A stretch of DNA of 64,000 bases. Source: Riemerella anatipestifer (GTDB lineage Bacteria; Bacteroidota; Bacteroidia; Flavobacteriales; Weeksellaceae). The stretch is taken from assembly GCF_035666175.1 (NCBI RefSeq), contig NZ_CP142016.1, positions 1,922,001-1,986,000 of the forward strand. Direction: 5' to 3'. Position numbers and translations under genes: made by a program. Of the stretch, positions 25,331 to 34,186 are shown one piece after another; within the stretch, counting starts at the first letter, position 1, and every line of letters starts with the position of its first letter. The notes beneath the pieces were generated by a model. It worked only from the letters and a program-made list of their open reading frames with translations. It was not told where the DNA came from and did not search any database.

Positions 25331-25664
25331 ACTGTTTCAGTTTGTTCCTAAGTTCTGTATTTTCGGCTTTCAAGTTGGCTATTACTCTTTTATGTAATTT
25401 TATTTCATCTTCAAGAAGCTGTACCTTTCTGTTGTGCATATCTTCAAACTCCTTGTACTTCGCCTCATAGCGAGCTTGAAGGTCGTTGAGCATATCTTGG
25501 TACAAATCGACTTTTTTTCGCTCGTTTTCGATTTCTATACTTTCGTTTGCTACGGCTATTCCCCTCGTTTCCTCGTTTCTTTTTCTTCGCTCCAAAATCC
25601 AACCAAGCCCTGTAATTGCAGAGCCTCCTCCAAATAATAGAGTAATCCAATCCTGTATATTCAT
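25308..25664 (-). CDS. Membrane-anchored coiled-coil protein (118 aa)
   Basis: One N-terminal hydrophobic segment (about residues 8-24, TLLFGGGSAITGLGWIL) is followed by a continuous coiled coil (residues 30-112). It sits among baseplate genes and overlaps tail protein X. Possible roles are holin-like or tail-associated; the sequence does not decide. Confidence 0.65.
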   Translation of the reverse strand: MNIQDWITLLFGGGSAITGLGWILERRKRNEETRGIAVANESIEIENERKKVDLYQDMLNDLQARYEAKYKEFEDMHNRKVQLLEDEIKLHKRVIANLKAENTELRNKLKQYADNRTP

Positions 25665-25669
25665 GTTAT

Positions 25670-25912
25670 TTAGCTTAAATTTGCAATCTTTATCTCTGTT
25701 GTAGCACCTGTTTGGGAGGTTGCTGTCCCTGTGGTTGCTACCTTTATTCCCGCTGGAACTTCCACTCGAAGCTCCAATATTTCTTCCACGATAGCTGTAG
25801 CTATTTTATCTGACAGTCGCTCCACCGAGCTGTCCCAACTTTCCTCTTCGTTTTGCTCTTGTAGGAAAGCTAATTTTATTTTTTGTTTGAGTCTTTCTTT
25901 GTTCAGTGGCAT
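25670..25912 (-). CDS. Small tail-module hypothetical protein (80 aa)
   Basis: An N-terminal amphipathic helix (LKQKIKLAFLQEQNEEE) is followed by a threonine/glycine-rich beta segment. The gene starts 1 bp after the spike-like gene's stop. No family can be named. Confidence 0.55.
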   Translation of the reverse strand: MPLNKERLKQKIKLAFLQEQNEEESWDSSVERLSDKIATAIVEEILELRVEVPAGIKVATTGTATSQTGATTEIKIANLS

Positions 25913-25913
25913 T

Positions 25914-26396
25914 TTAATTATCTTTTAAAAAGTTTTTAAATCGGTTTTCAATTGCCGTAAACTGAGGTTTATTTATTAGTTTGATAGTTGGTCCTGCATT
26001 GGTCGTAAATTTCATTTTCTTAATTTCCTGTATCAAATCCACCATTAGAGCCTTTAATGTTTCGTTTTCTTTGCGGAGGAGGAAGCCGTCTTTGTCTACC
26101 CGCAACTCCGTTTCCTCAATGTTTACCCGAAATTCCTTTAATTCCGAAGCATTTACCACGACAGCTATTTCTTTACTCACAAACACCACACAGACCAAAC
26201 TCCCCACGCTTGGCTCGGCATATACACCGCCTTTTTCATCATCTACGATTAGATAGACATCATTGATTTCGGAACCGCCGTCTAATGGTTTCAAATCTGC
26301 CGTTTTGTTTTCACTATCCACCGAAAGCACCTCACAAATTTTGGCGTAAACCTCGTCGCCTGTTTGGGCTAATTGTTGTATTAGTTCCTTTATCAT
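25914..26396 (-). CDS. Baseplate spike/assembly protein, gpV/gp45-like (160 aa)
   Basis: An OB-like N-domain (VYAKICEVLSVDSENKTADLKP, then GSLVCVVFVSKEIAVVV) precedes a region that could form a beta-helix and a charged C-terminus. Fold order and place after the hub gene match P2 gpV/Mu gp45 membrane-piercing spikes. Assignment rests mostly on context. Confidence 0.65.
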   Translation of the reverse strand: MIKELIQQLAQTGDEVYAKICEVLSVDSENKTADLKPLDGGSEINDVYLIVDDEKGGVYAEPSVGSLVCVVFVSKEIAVVVNASELKEFRVNIEETELRVDKDGFLLRKENETLKALMVDLIQEIKKMKFTTNAGPTIKLINKPQFTAIENRFKNFLKDN

Positions 26397-26397
26397 C

Positions 26398-27372
26398 TCA
26401 ACTTACTGCATTTCCAAGTTCAATGGTTTGGCGGTAGCCACTTTGACCGAATTTGATTTCATTTTTCTTGACCAAATAGGTCCCGCTATTACCGTCCGAT
26501 GCGTGGATTTCCACCATATCGCACTTGTTGACTTCGGAAACGCCAAAGGTTTCAAAACTGCCTTTGAATCCGCTTTGCTTGTAGCGTTCAATAGCTTGCA
26601 TCGCATATTTTTTCAATTCTTCTTTACTCAACCCGTCAATACGGATTTTAATTAGCTCGCCGTCCTTGTCGCCATATTCGTAGGTTATTTTTTTATGCTT
26701 CGCATCAAAACTTTGGGCTTCTACATGCACCCGTATATCTTCCTTATCCCGATACTCAAAATTTTCGTTAATAATGTTCTTTCCATGCTTGAATACCGCC
26801 TTTTTTCGGTTGTCCAACGGATAAGCTAAACCTATGTACAATATGCTTTTTCCGTCTATCATTCGGAAGTAGGAAGACAACATCATTTTTTCTTTGAGTT
26901 CCTGCAATTCCTCCGACACATTGGCTTTAGTAATTCGCCAATTTCCCACCTTTATATTATCATCAATGAGTTTAAACTCAATGTTTGTCCCTTTCAATAG
27001 ATGCGTGATAACCTCTTTTAAACTTGCATTTTTAAAGGCTTTTGGCTCTGCTTTTTTCGATTTGAGGATAAACATACCATCTTCACATTTAATGGTTACG
27101 GGCGTTTTGGCATCTACCGACCGCATGAAGCCTGTAAATCGGATTTCGGGTTTATCATCGTAACCAAGTTTAACCGTTATTTTATCGCCTCTTTTAATGG
27201 GGGGCTTTCCGTCTTCTCTTGTATTTTCCTGCCAAGTGATGTTCTTGGGTAAAATCAATTCGCAGGTATCGGTAAGCGTGCCCGTATCTTCCACAATAGT
27301 ACACTCGTTCAACGCGGTAAACTCCCAAGTTTTATCGCCTTCGATGATGATATGGCTACTTAACTTTAACAT
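26398..27372 (-). CDS. Baseplate hub / late-control D-like protein (Mu gp44-like), 324 aa
   Basis: The chain shows beta-rich hub domains: TDTCELILPKNITW, RGDKITVKLGYDDKPEIRFTGFM and the C-terminal GTYLVKKNEIKFGQSGYRQTIELG. This is the pattern of gpD/gp27-like hubs. ATG 27372 is chosen over the longer reading because it lies 16 bases inside the preceding gene, a normal overlap. Confidence 0.75.
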   Translation of the reverse strand: MLKLSSHIIIEGDKTWEFTALNECTIVEDTGTLTDTCELILPKNITWQENTREDGKPPIKRGDKITVKLGYDDKPEIRFTGFMRSVDAKTPVTIKCEDGMFILKSKKAEPKAFKNASLKEVITHLLKGTNIEFKLIDDNIKVGNWRITKANVSEELQELKEKMMLSSYFRMIDGKSILYIGLAYPLDNRKKAVFKHGKNIINENFEYRDKEDIRVHVEAQSFDAKHKKITYEYGDKDGELIKIRIDGLSKEELKKYAMQAIERYKQSGFKGSFETFGVSEVNKCDMVEIHASDGNSGTYLVKKNEIKFGQSGYRQTIELGNAVS

Positions 27373-27985
27373 AATCTTCCTTAATCGTTTTAATTTCATA
27401 CGGAGTATCCGAAAGCATTTGTATCTGAATGCTTTGGCGGTTGCTATGGGTTTCCTGTACCAATGAAAATGACTTTACTACTACCGATGTTATCCCAAAA
27501 ACAAGCAAAAACTCACTATAGGCTTCAATCGCTTTTGGAAGTGTTAAAATTTTTATTAATCGCTCCAGTTCGGCCTTTGGATAAGTATTACCCGGTATTT
27601 GAAAACTCACTTCATCGTCTTCGTTATCGACTTGTTTTTGCCCTTCCATTACTCCGGCATCCACTGTAATCACATAATCGCCATTGCTAATGAACTCTTT
27701 TATCGTTCCATCTCTGCCCTGCAGGGGTGTTGTCACGATATTTCGTTCTTGTGCAACACTCATAACAACCTCATTGAAAATAAAAGCTTCATCTTTGTTT
27801 AGGATTATTTTTAAACTGGTCAACCATTGCTTATTGAGTAATTTCTCCGCCTCCGAAAAAGTAAAGCCTTCTTCTTTTCGTATCGGAAAAGGCTTCGCCG
27901 TCTGCATTCCAAAACGAAACGCTAGGTTTACGGCAGCGCTTTTAAGTCCTCTGCTGTCAGGTCTAAATGAAAAATCTTGTATCAT
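27356..27985 (-). CDS. Conserved phage tail protein of Bacteroidota Mu-like phages, DUF6046-like (209 aa)
   Basis: Between tape measure and hub, this slot holds the Mu gp43-type DNA-circularisation/tail protein. The sequence (IQDFSFRPDSRGLKSAAVNLAF) resembles what I recall as DUF6046, with low certainty. ATG 27985 follows the tape-measure stop by 4 bases and is preferred to the TTG at 28009. Confidence 0.6.
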   Translation of the reverse strand: MIQDFSFRPDSRGLKSAAVNLAFRFGMQTAKPFPIRKEEGFTFSEAEKLLNKQWLTSLKIILNKDEAFIFNEVVMSVAQERNIVTTPLQGRDGTIKEFISNGDYVITVDAGVMEGQKQVDNEDDEVSFQIPGNTYPKAELERLIKILTLPKAIEAYSEFLLVFGITSVVVKSFSLVQETHSNRQSIQIQMLSDTPYEIKTIKEDYVKVK

Positions 27986-27989
27986 AACT

Positions 27990-30443
27990 TTAATCTGTTG
28001 CACCTGCAAAGTCTGCCGATGCCGTTAATAACACTTCTCTTACCGCTTGTAGTAATTGGTGCTTGTCAATACCATTGCTAGCGTTCATATACACATTGAA
28101 ATTGTCCATCATCTTACCGATGCTTAAGTTGCGTACTTTGTTGCCACTGTCAGAACCGTTGCCTCTTCCCACTCCAGAGCCTTTTTGGGTTGCTTTTACG
28201 GCAGAACCGCCAATAGTTGGGGTTTTGGGAATACCTCCTTTTACATCAAACTTGGGGTCTTCTACGAGTTTGACCTCTTGTGGTTGGTCTCCTTTTTTTG
28301 CTTTTTGTTCTCTGTCAAATCGTTCTCCAGCCTCTTTTGAATTTGCTTTTCCAGTCTCATGTACATTAATCGTTCCCTCCGAAGAAAATAACTTATTCCA
28401 AAATTTTTTAATAGGCGTAAGTATTCCCGACAGCTTATTCTTCATTCCGTCAAATAAACCTACAATCCAATCCCATATTTTTGAAAAGGCAGACCTTACC
28501 GGCTCTATAATAGTTTCATTCAGCCACTGTCCAAAACCTCCAAAAAGCTGTTTTATCCAATTCCAAACCCCTAAAGCAAAGTTTTTAATCGTAGAAAATA
28601 CCCATTTAACAGTATTCCATATTGCCATAAAAACAGTTTTATACAAATTCAAAATCCAAAGAGCTACGGGCTTAATAACATTATTCCACGTGCCTAATAC
28701 AATACTCTTTACCCAGTTGAAAACATTTTTAATGACTTCCCAAATGGTTAGGAACACCCATTTATACACATTATAGTAGGCCATGGCAATGGGTTTTATT
28801 ATCATATCCCACACACGCTTGGCGTATACACCTATGTTATGGAATATCGCTTTAGCCGCCCCACCGATATAGCCGAGTATTTCATGAAATTTTCGAGAGT
28901 TCTCCCATAGGTGTTTGAATAAAGCAATCAGCCCAGCAATAGCCAACAGAATAAGCCCTATCCCCAACGCATCTAAAGCGATTTGAAAGGCGGTTGCTCC
29001 TAAAGTAGCCTGCCCAAAAGCTACAGCCACTGAACGAATACCGCTTGCCTGTATTCTTGCTAATACCGCGCCTATGGTCATTTGAGCATTAATCGCTCTT
29101 AGTTTAAGTGCGGCAAAAATTGATTTAATTCCCAATCGGTTTTTTGCACGGGTATTTTGGTTCGTTGCGGCAGTGTTTATTTGAGTAGAAATAGTATCAC
29201 TATCCGTTGCCCCTTTCTTAATAAATAGCTTTGGTAAAAAGGCTTCAAGAGTAGATTTTAAGGCTATGTAAGAGCGCGACAATTCTCCAGCCATATTAAA
29301 CATACTAAAGAAACCTTGAATAGTGGGCGCAAAAGGTTCAATTAAATTGAAAAAACTAATTTTCAAATCATCAACCCAAGCTTTGGTTCTTGCCATTTTT
29401 TCGGTATAGCTCCCCATAATGGTGTTAGCTTGCTCTACCGCGGAGTTGGTACCTGTAATTTGCTGGGTTAGTTTATCCGCTTCATCGGCACCGTTAATCA
29501 TTGCAATAGCAGCTGCCATATTCTCTTTACCAAAAACCTTAGTCATTAGGGCGGTGTCGCCTTGTATTTTACGTAAAGTTCGTAATCTATCGGTTAAGGA
29601 TATGCTATTATTTGCTAAATAATCAACTGAAATACCTGCCGCTTCCAAGCCCTCCGCTGCTAATTTGGAAGTAAAACGCCCCTCGGATAAGGTTGTTAAA
29701 ACATTTCGCAACGCCACACCACCCTCGCTTCCTTTCTTTCCCGCCTTGTCCAAAATTTGGATTTGGGCGTTAGTTTCTTCAAAACTCAAACCCGTGGTTT
29801 TCGCTACCATACCCACCTGCTCCAGTGCCGACTGTATTTGTGGCAACTCCGCAGAACCTGCTTGTGCCGCCGAAGACATCACATTCATCATGTCTGCCAT
29901 GACTTTGGCGGCCCGTATGGGGTCTTCGGTGCTTACGCCAAATTGGTTCATTGAGGTGGTCAGTACATTAGTAGCCGCTACCGTATCCCCACCCATTTGC
30001 TTGGAAAGGATATTGATATTATCCCCCATCATTTTCATTGCCTCGCTGTTCTTGGCAATTTCAGGGTCAAGCTGGGAAAGCACCAATTTATAAGACTCTA
30101 CATTCGCACTGGCATCCGTTCCAAAAGTTTTGGAAGTTAATCGTGCTGCCTGTTCAATTTCTTTCAAGCCTTGTCCTGTTACCCCTGTAATAGCCGAAAG
30201 TTCCGCCATTTGAGAATTGAGTGTGGCTCCTGGCTGAATAAGACTATCGAAGCCTTGCTTCAGTACACTAATACCATCAGCAGCTAAATTAACAGATAAC
30301 AAAGCCTTGTAACAATCACCGAAAACTTTTTGTGTTTTTTCCGCAGATTTATTTACCTCACCAAGTCCTGTATTTATTTGAGCAAATACAGGCTCCCCAT
30401 TAGTGGAAAAATTTATCTGATATGTTACTGCATTTGATGACAT
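27990..30443 (-). CDS. Tail tape measure protein, TP901 type (817 aa)
   Basis: The N-terminal third is the TP901 tape-measure core (STEDPIRAAKVMADMMNVMSS, then LEQVGMVAKTTGLSFEETNA and GGVALRNVLTTLSEGR). Hydrophobic helices (about residues 490-520, LGIGLILLAIAGLIALF) and tryptophan-rich repeats (W followed by IKPIA/VKPVA-type units) follow. It sets tail length and helps DNA entry. At about 1.5 A per residue, 817 aa would give a tail of roughly 120 nm. Confidence 0.92.
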   Translation of the reverse strand: MSSNAVTYQINFSTNGEPVFAQINTGLGEVNKSAEKTQKVFGDCYKALLSVNLAADGISVLKQGFDSLIQPGATLNSQMAELSAITGVTGQGLKEIEQAARLTSKTFGTDASANVESYKLVLSQLDPEIAKNSEAMKMMGDNINILSKQMGGDTVAATNVLTTSMNQFGVSTEDPIRAAKVMADMMNVMSSAAQAGSAELPQIQSALEQVGMVAKTTGLSFEETNAQIQILDKAGKKGSEGGVALRNVLTTLSEGRFTSKLAAEGLEAAGISVDYLANNSISLTDRLRTLRKIQGDTALMTKVFGKENMAAAIAMINGADEADKLTQQITGTNSAVEQANTIMGSYTEKMARTKAWVDDLKISFFNLIEPFAPTIQGFFSMFNMAGELSRSYIALKSTLEAFLPKLFIKKGATDSDTISTQINTAATNQNTRAKNRLGIKSIFAALKLRAINAQMTIGAVLARIQASGIRSVAVAFGQATLGATAFQIALDALGIGLILLAIAGLIALFKHLWENSRKFHEILGYIGGAAKAIFHNIGVYAKRVWDMIIKPIAMAYYNVYKWVFLTIWEVIKNVFNWVKSIVLGTWNNVIKPVALWILNLYKTVFMAIWNTVKWVFSTIKNFALGVWNWIKQLFGGFGQWLNETIIEPVRSAFSKIWDWIVGLFDGMKNKLSGILTPIKKFWNKLFSSEGTINVHETGKANSKEAGERFDREQKAKKGDQPQEVKLVEDPKFDVKGGIPKTPTIGGSAVKATQKGSGVGRGNGSDSGNKVRNLSIGKMMDNFNVYMNASNGIDKHQLLQAVREVLLTASADFAGATD

Positions 30444-30462
30444 TTTTGTATTTTTGTAAAAA

Positions 30463-30618
30463 ATGATTATGAAAGGTTACAAATTATCTCTGTTAGGTTA
30501 TTGTTTTGTTATCAGCTTATTGGTATCCTTTGTTAATCCTATTCTATTTCTTATAGTTTCAAGCTTTTGGGCTTTTTATGCTCTCATTACATTTGCTAAT
30601 CGATGCTCTGATAACTAA
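30463..30618 (+). CDS. Small membrane protein in reverse orientation, candidate moron (51 aa)
   Basis: ATG 30463 to TAA 30618 on the plus strand fits exactly in the gap between the tail chaperone and tape measure genes, both on the minus strand. The product is almost wholly hydrophobic (two helices around LLGYCFVISLLVSF and ILFLIVSSFWAFYALITF). TATTTTTG at 30449-30456 is an exact -7 promoter box just upstream. It is therefore likely expressed from the prophage independently of lytic genes. Function unknown; exclusion of related phages is a fair guess. Confidence 0.6.
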   Translation: MIMKGYKLSLLGYCFVISLLVSFVNPILFLIVSSFWAFYALITFANRCSDN

Positions 30619-31126
30619 CCTCCAAACAACGCCTTAAACATTTCCGCTTGGTTTTTCAACCGCCATTCTTCTAACCAGTAGGCTTGAGCATAGAGTTTAT
30701 TCCACTCACTTACCTGCAACTTTTCGGGGTCTATATGGAAGTTTGAGCGTATGAGCGCATCGCCCTTCCATTGTTCCCGTTCCGACTGCTCGCTTTGTAG
30801 CGAGCTTATAAGTTTTTTGCCTCGGCGGTGGTTTTTTGCATTCTCGCCATAAGTGCCTCAATAGCTTTCGCTTTGAGCATATCCCTACTTTGTATTTCTT
30901 CGTCGGCTTTTACAATGTAGTTCGCATAAGCAGATTGCACTGCTTTCATCTCATTACTCTTACTAATTGCCGTTAGAGCTTCCAATTGTTTAAAAGTCGG
31001 TTCTTTGAAAATTACTTGCTGTTTTTTACCTGCATAGGTTACTTCTACCAATACCAAAGCTCCGTGCTCTTCTTTCAGTTGTTCTATCTCCGTAGCGGTT
31101 AGTCCGCAAATTCTTTCGTCTTGCAT
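30615..31126 (-). CDS. Tail assembly chaperone, -1 frameshift product (about 170 aa)
   Basis: Reading the 30806-31126 frame to AAC at 30814-30812 and slipping -1 on A AAA AAC (30818-30812) continues as CTT ATA AGC to TAG at 30615. The added 65 residues end in WRLKNQAEMFKALFGG. A perfect 7-bp hairpin (GCTCGCT 30788-30794 with AGCGAGC 30799-30805) lies 6 bases after the heptamer. Slippery site, spacer and stem are the textbook arrangement for tail chaperones of the lambda G/GT type. Confidence 0.85.
30806..31126 (-). CDS. Tail assembly chaperone, zero-frame product (106 aa)
   Basis: The protein is helical with a conserved VTYAGKKQQVIFKEPTFKQLEAL start, between tail tube and tape measure genes, where chaperones G or gp41 lie. 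The frame ends KNL-stop immediately after the slippery heptamer. It and the longer product would wrap the tape measure during tail assembly. Confidence 0.8.
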   Translation of the reverse strand: MQDERICGLTATEIEQLKEEHGALVLVEVTYAGKKQQVIFKEPTFKQLEALTAISKSNEMKAVQSAYANYIVKADEEIQSRDMLKAKAIEALMARMQKTTAEAKNL

Positions 31127-31156
31127 TTTTTTCTGTTTTTAATTATTCTTAAAAAA

Positions 31157-31594
31157 TTACCCTTTTGATTTATCTACAATGTGGGACATTAATAATTCCA
31201 GTTCCACCTCTTTGCTCATGTCGCCTTCTTTCCAATCAAAAGCTGTTTTTTTGAACTCACAATTTTTCAAAATATGAGTTACCAAAGGCTGATTGTCGGG
31301 CTGATAATTTACCGTTATGAGAAATGGTGGTAAACGATGCAACTGTCCTTTGGGAGCTTTGGCTTTCAACGCCATCACGGTACTTGCCAACAAGGTTACC
31401 GAACCGGTAGCTTTTACTCTTCCGTAGCCTCTTGACACGGGGTGTCTTCCTGCTCCGTAAATATTCTCTTTCTCTTGTTCCTCCTCATATTTTATCGCAC
31501 GAATACCCGTTACCGGCACACCGCCAATATTAACGGCAATATCCGCCCAGCCGTATTCTCTACCGTTAATTAAAGGTTCTAATTCTACTGCCAT
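31157..31594 (-). CDS. Tail tube protein (145 aa)
   Basis: A compact beta protein with NGREYGWADIAVNIGGVPV, then GIRAIKYEEEQEKENIYGAGRHPVSRGYG and SKEVELELLMSHI. This matches XkdM/gpM-like tubes of contractile tails. It follows the sheath gene by 3 bp. Confidence 0.88.
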   Translation of the reverse strand: MAVELEPLINGREYGWADIAVNIGGVPVTGIRAIKYEEEQEKENIYGAGRHPVSRGYGRVKATGSVTLLASTVMALKAKAPKGQLHRLPPFLITVNYQPDNQPLVTHILKNCEFKKTAFDWKEGDMSKEVELELLMSHIVDKSKG

Positions 31595-31597
31595 ATT

Positions 31598-32776
31598 TTA
31601 ATTGATTTGAAGGGTTAATCCTATTTTAACTTCGATTTGTCGCATAGCCCCAACAGGAACTATTTTAATAACCAATTCCAATTTTGAGTTTTGTAAAACT
31701 CGTTGGTTAGGGTTGATTTTAACCTTGTAACCGCTGATTTCTCCGTTTCGTAACATTTCGTCCAACGGCTCATCGCATAAGGCTTCTAAGGCTACTACAC
31801 CCGAAGGCTCTAACATACCCGTATCGGGGTCGATATAAGCAGGTCCTGATACTTTTGGAACTAACACACGGTTGACTTCTCTAATAGCTTTATCAACGGC
31901 TCTATTGTTTTCAATATAGGCGTAATCACTGTCTTTCGCCGTTGCCGTGAAACTATCATTCACATAAGTGCCTGCGTGCCCCGGATACTGTGTTAAGAAT
32001 ATATAGCCCTTTTCGTGGAGAGCTTCCAACTGTTGGGGCGTATAATTTCCATTTTTAGAACCATCGCAAAAGGCAGGAACATCTAGTTCTAAGGCTTTCA
32101 GTTCGCCCCCTGTCAATGCTTTGTCATAAGCCATACTGACCAAATTCTGTTTTTCTACCCAAGCAATGGACTCATGTACTTTTGCTTTTGAAACCGCACC
32201 CAATACTGCACCGATGCACGAAATTGACGGCTTAGTAGCGTGAATATAGCTCCCTCTGCCTGCACCATCTTGACCAATGACCACACTCACCCTTTCACAA
32301 TTCATCGTGTGCAGGTTAGGAAGTTCCGTCATATTGGCACTTTCCACCTTGAACGAATACAAAAAGCTCAAAGGCGTAATTCTATTACCCAAGTCCACAG
32401 CAATGGCATTCAACTTGCTAAGGGCATTTTGAAGTCCGGACATCGCCGTTTTATAATCACAAATAGCCATTTGGCGAATTTTACCCTGTGCAAAATTTTG
32501 CAATACTTTCGCTTCCGTAAAGTTCCCGTCAGAAGTGGCCACCGCTTGCACATAGAGTTTCGCCCCCTCATTTATCCGGAAAAATTCAGAAATATGATAG
32601 TGCAACACAGGATTATTAGTGGGTGTAATGCCCGCATCTGCCAACTCGTCCACGGAAATAATTAACCGTTTTTCCACAGCAGTCTCCCCATAGACGATTA
32701 AACCGGAAATATGGTCTTCGCCCGGCAAGGTTCTGCCCAAGCCTCCGTTTTCTCTTATAAACCTAACGCCGTTCAT
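31598..32776 (-). CDS. Contractile tail sheath protein, DUF2586-like (392 aa)
   Basis: The sequence follows Mu gpL-type/DUF2586 sheaths of Bacteroidota: ISGLIVYGE near the start, AVLGAVSKAKVHESIAWV in the middle and YIENNRAVDKAIREVNRVLVPKVSGP toward the C-terminus. Presence of a sheath makes this a myovirus-type phage. Confidence 0.87.
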   Translation of the reverse strand: MNGVRFIRENGGLGRTLPGEDHISGLIVYGETAVEKRLIISVDELADAGITPTNNPVLHYHISEFFRINEGAKLYVQAVATSDGNFTEAKVLQNFAQGKIRQMAICDYKTAMSGLQNALSKLNAIAVDLGNRITPLSFLYSFKVESANMTELPNLHTMNCERVSVVIGQDGAGRGSYIHATKPSISCIGAVLGAVSKAKVHESIAWVEKQNLVSMAYDKALTGGELKALELDVPAFCDGSKNGNYTPQQLEALHEKGYIFLTQYPGHAGTYVNDSFTATAKDSDYAYIENNRAVDKAIREVNRVLVPKVSGPAYIDPDTGMLEPSGVVALEALCDEPLDEMLRNGEISGYKVKINPNQRVLQNSKLELVIKIVPVGAMRQIEVKIGLTLQIN

Positions 32777-33180
32777 TATTTCTTAGTTTTAGGGGTTTTT
32801 ACTTTTTTGTTTTCTGTGTCTTCTTTTTTCTCAGTTTCAGAAGCGCCCGCGTTTTCATTCGCCGAATCTTCTTTTTTCTCGACGTCAGAGGTGTTTACCT
32901 TTTCCTTTGGTGCGTCTTCTTTTTTATCAGCTTCAGAAGTGCCCGCGTTTTCATTCGCCGTATCTTCTTTTTTCTCGGTGTCAGAAGTGTTTACCTTTTC
33001 CTTTGGCGCGTCTTCTTTTTTTACATCGTCTAAAGCGATAGGTCGAACCAATTTTTCCACGTTCTTATCTTTTAGATTGGAAGCGTAATTATGGGCATCG
33101 TTAGGTGTGAAAAAATATTTATTGTCCGATGTTTTGTAGCAAACATCCAGCCCTGGATTATCTTTGAAAATTTGTTGCAT
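32776..33180 (-). CDS. Head-tail region protein with disordered 32-aa tandem repeats (134 aa)
   Basis: Residues 1-50 form a small domain (NPGLDVCYKTSDNKYFFTPNDA) seen between capsid and sheath genes in Bacteroidota Mu-like phages. The rest is a Lys/Glu-rich tail with a 32-residue unit (start KKEDAPKEKVNTSD) present twice and a third partial copy. The DNA repeat is about 96 bp. The tail is probably disordered; decoration or tail-joining functions are possible. Confidence 0.7.
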   Translation of the reverse strand: MQQIFKDNPGLDVCYKTSDNKYFFTPNDAHNYASNLKDKNVEKLVRPIALDDVKKEDAPKEKVNTSDTEKKEDTANENAGTSEADKKEDAPKEKVNTSDVEKKEDSANENAGASETEKKEDTENKKVKTPKTKK

Positions 33181-33196
33181 AATTGTAGTGTTTTAA

Positions 33197-33234
33197 AAAA
33201 CCTTAGGCTTCTTATACCAAAAGCCTAAGGTTTT
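33197..33234 (-). terminator. Terminator downstream of the capsid gene
   Basis: The 14-bp stem 33197-33210 with 33221-33234 (ACCTTAGGCTT core) is followed leftwards by a T-rich run. It probably gives extra capsid transcripts relative to the tail genes. Confidence 0.65.
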
Positions 33235-33240
33235 GGTTAT

Positions 33241-34122
33241 TTATATTAAAGCGGCTCTCCATTTATCCTCTACCGGCGTAGCAATAAAGTAGTGTCTATA
33301 ACTCAATCTGTTAGATTGATTTTCTGGATCACTCTCTGCCTCTCTAAAATATTGCTTGGTTAAACCTGTTTTCTTAGCCGTGTTTTCCAATACAAAACAA
33401 ACGGATGCAGGCTTGTCGCCTCCTCCAGGTACTTCTCCAAAGGCCTTTTTCTCTCCGCTAGCGTTGTAGTGAGGAGAAGCCACATACTTCTTAATCTCAA
33501 AACCTACAATCACAGGAGACACCTGCCCAGACTTGTAATTCACGAGCTGGTCTCCGAAGTTTTTTCGGTCTTTTAAAAGGGCGTTCCAGTGTTTATTGCA
33601 CAACACCAATCTTCTACCTTCTTCTGGCCACCCTGCCTCGTCGCATTTGTCTTTCAAAGCCACCAAGTCCTCGTAAGTACAACCTACAGAAGCATTGGCT
33701 ATTTCTAAGACAATATTGCCCTTAGTTGCATCGGCTTGCATAGGTGCTAATGAGTGAAGTGCTTTCTTTACCTTTTTCACACCGATTGCATTCGTGTGCG
33801 ATTTGGTAACCGCGTCTATACGCTCGTAGCTTGCCCCGATGATTTGGTCATCAGTTAATTTGGTCGGTTTGGTTTGGTATTTGTCCAAACTAATCACCAC
33901 CTCGTTGTCATCGTATTCTTGCACTAACAACGGATAGGTATTATTGTTGATTAATACATCAGGATTGAACTGTGAAGTTGGGATGTGAATTAAGTTCTTT
34001 TCACCCATTTGGGTAACCTCGCCGTCTAACTCGGCAACGCCGTCCAAGAAGTCAGCTTCTGCTCCTTGCTCTAAGGTCTGTCTTACACGACCCTCCCATA
34101 TTTCTGGAAAATTTTTAGGCAT
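33241..34122 (-). CDS. Major capsid protein (293 aa)
   Basis: The protein follows the protease/scaffold gene and has the features of Bacteroidota Mu-like major head subunits: an N-terminal MPKNFPEIWEGRV, a VVISLDKYQTKPTKLTDDQI strand region and C-terminal RLSYRHYFIATPVEDKW. It would form the icosahedral shell by an HK97-like fold. A terminator follows it. Confidence 0.8.
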   Translation of the reverse strand: MPKNFPEIWEGRVRQTLEQGAEADFLDGVAELDGEVTQMGEKNLIHIPTSQFNPDVLINNNTYPLLVQEYDDNEVVISLDKYQTKPTKLTDDQIIGASYERIDAVTKSHTNAIGVKKVKKALHSLAPMQADATKGNIVLEIANASVGCTYEDLVALKDKCDEAGWPEEGRRLVLCNKHWNALLKDRKNFGDQLVNYKSGQVSPVIVGFEIKKYVASPHYNASGEKKAFGEVPGGGDKPASVCFVLENTAKKTGLTKQYFREAESDPENQSNRLSYRHYFIATPVEDKWRAALI

Positions 34123-34186
34123 AATTTCTATTATTTTAAATGTTTTACTTGTACTTATTGATAAATCGCCTGCGTAGGCTATCCGC

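Noticed and set aside
28063..30093. Long plus-strand ORFs opposite the tape measure gene
   Set aside because: They mirror the codon pattern of the 817-aa tape measure, start without promoters and have no protein features.
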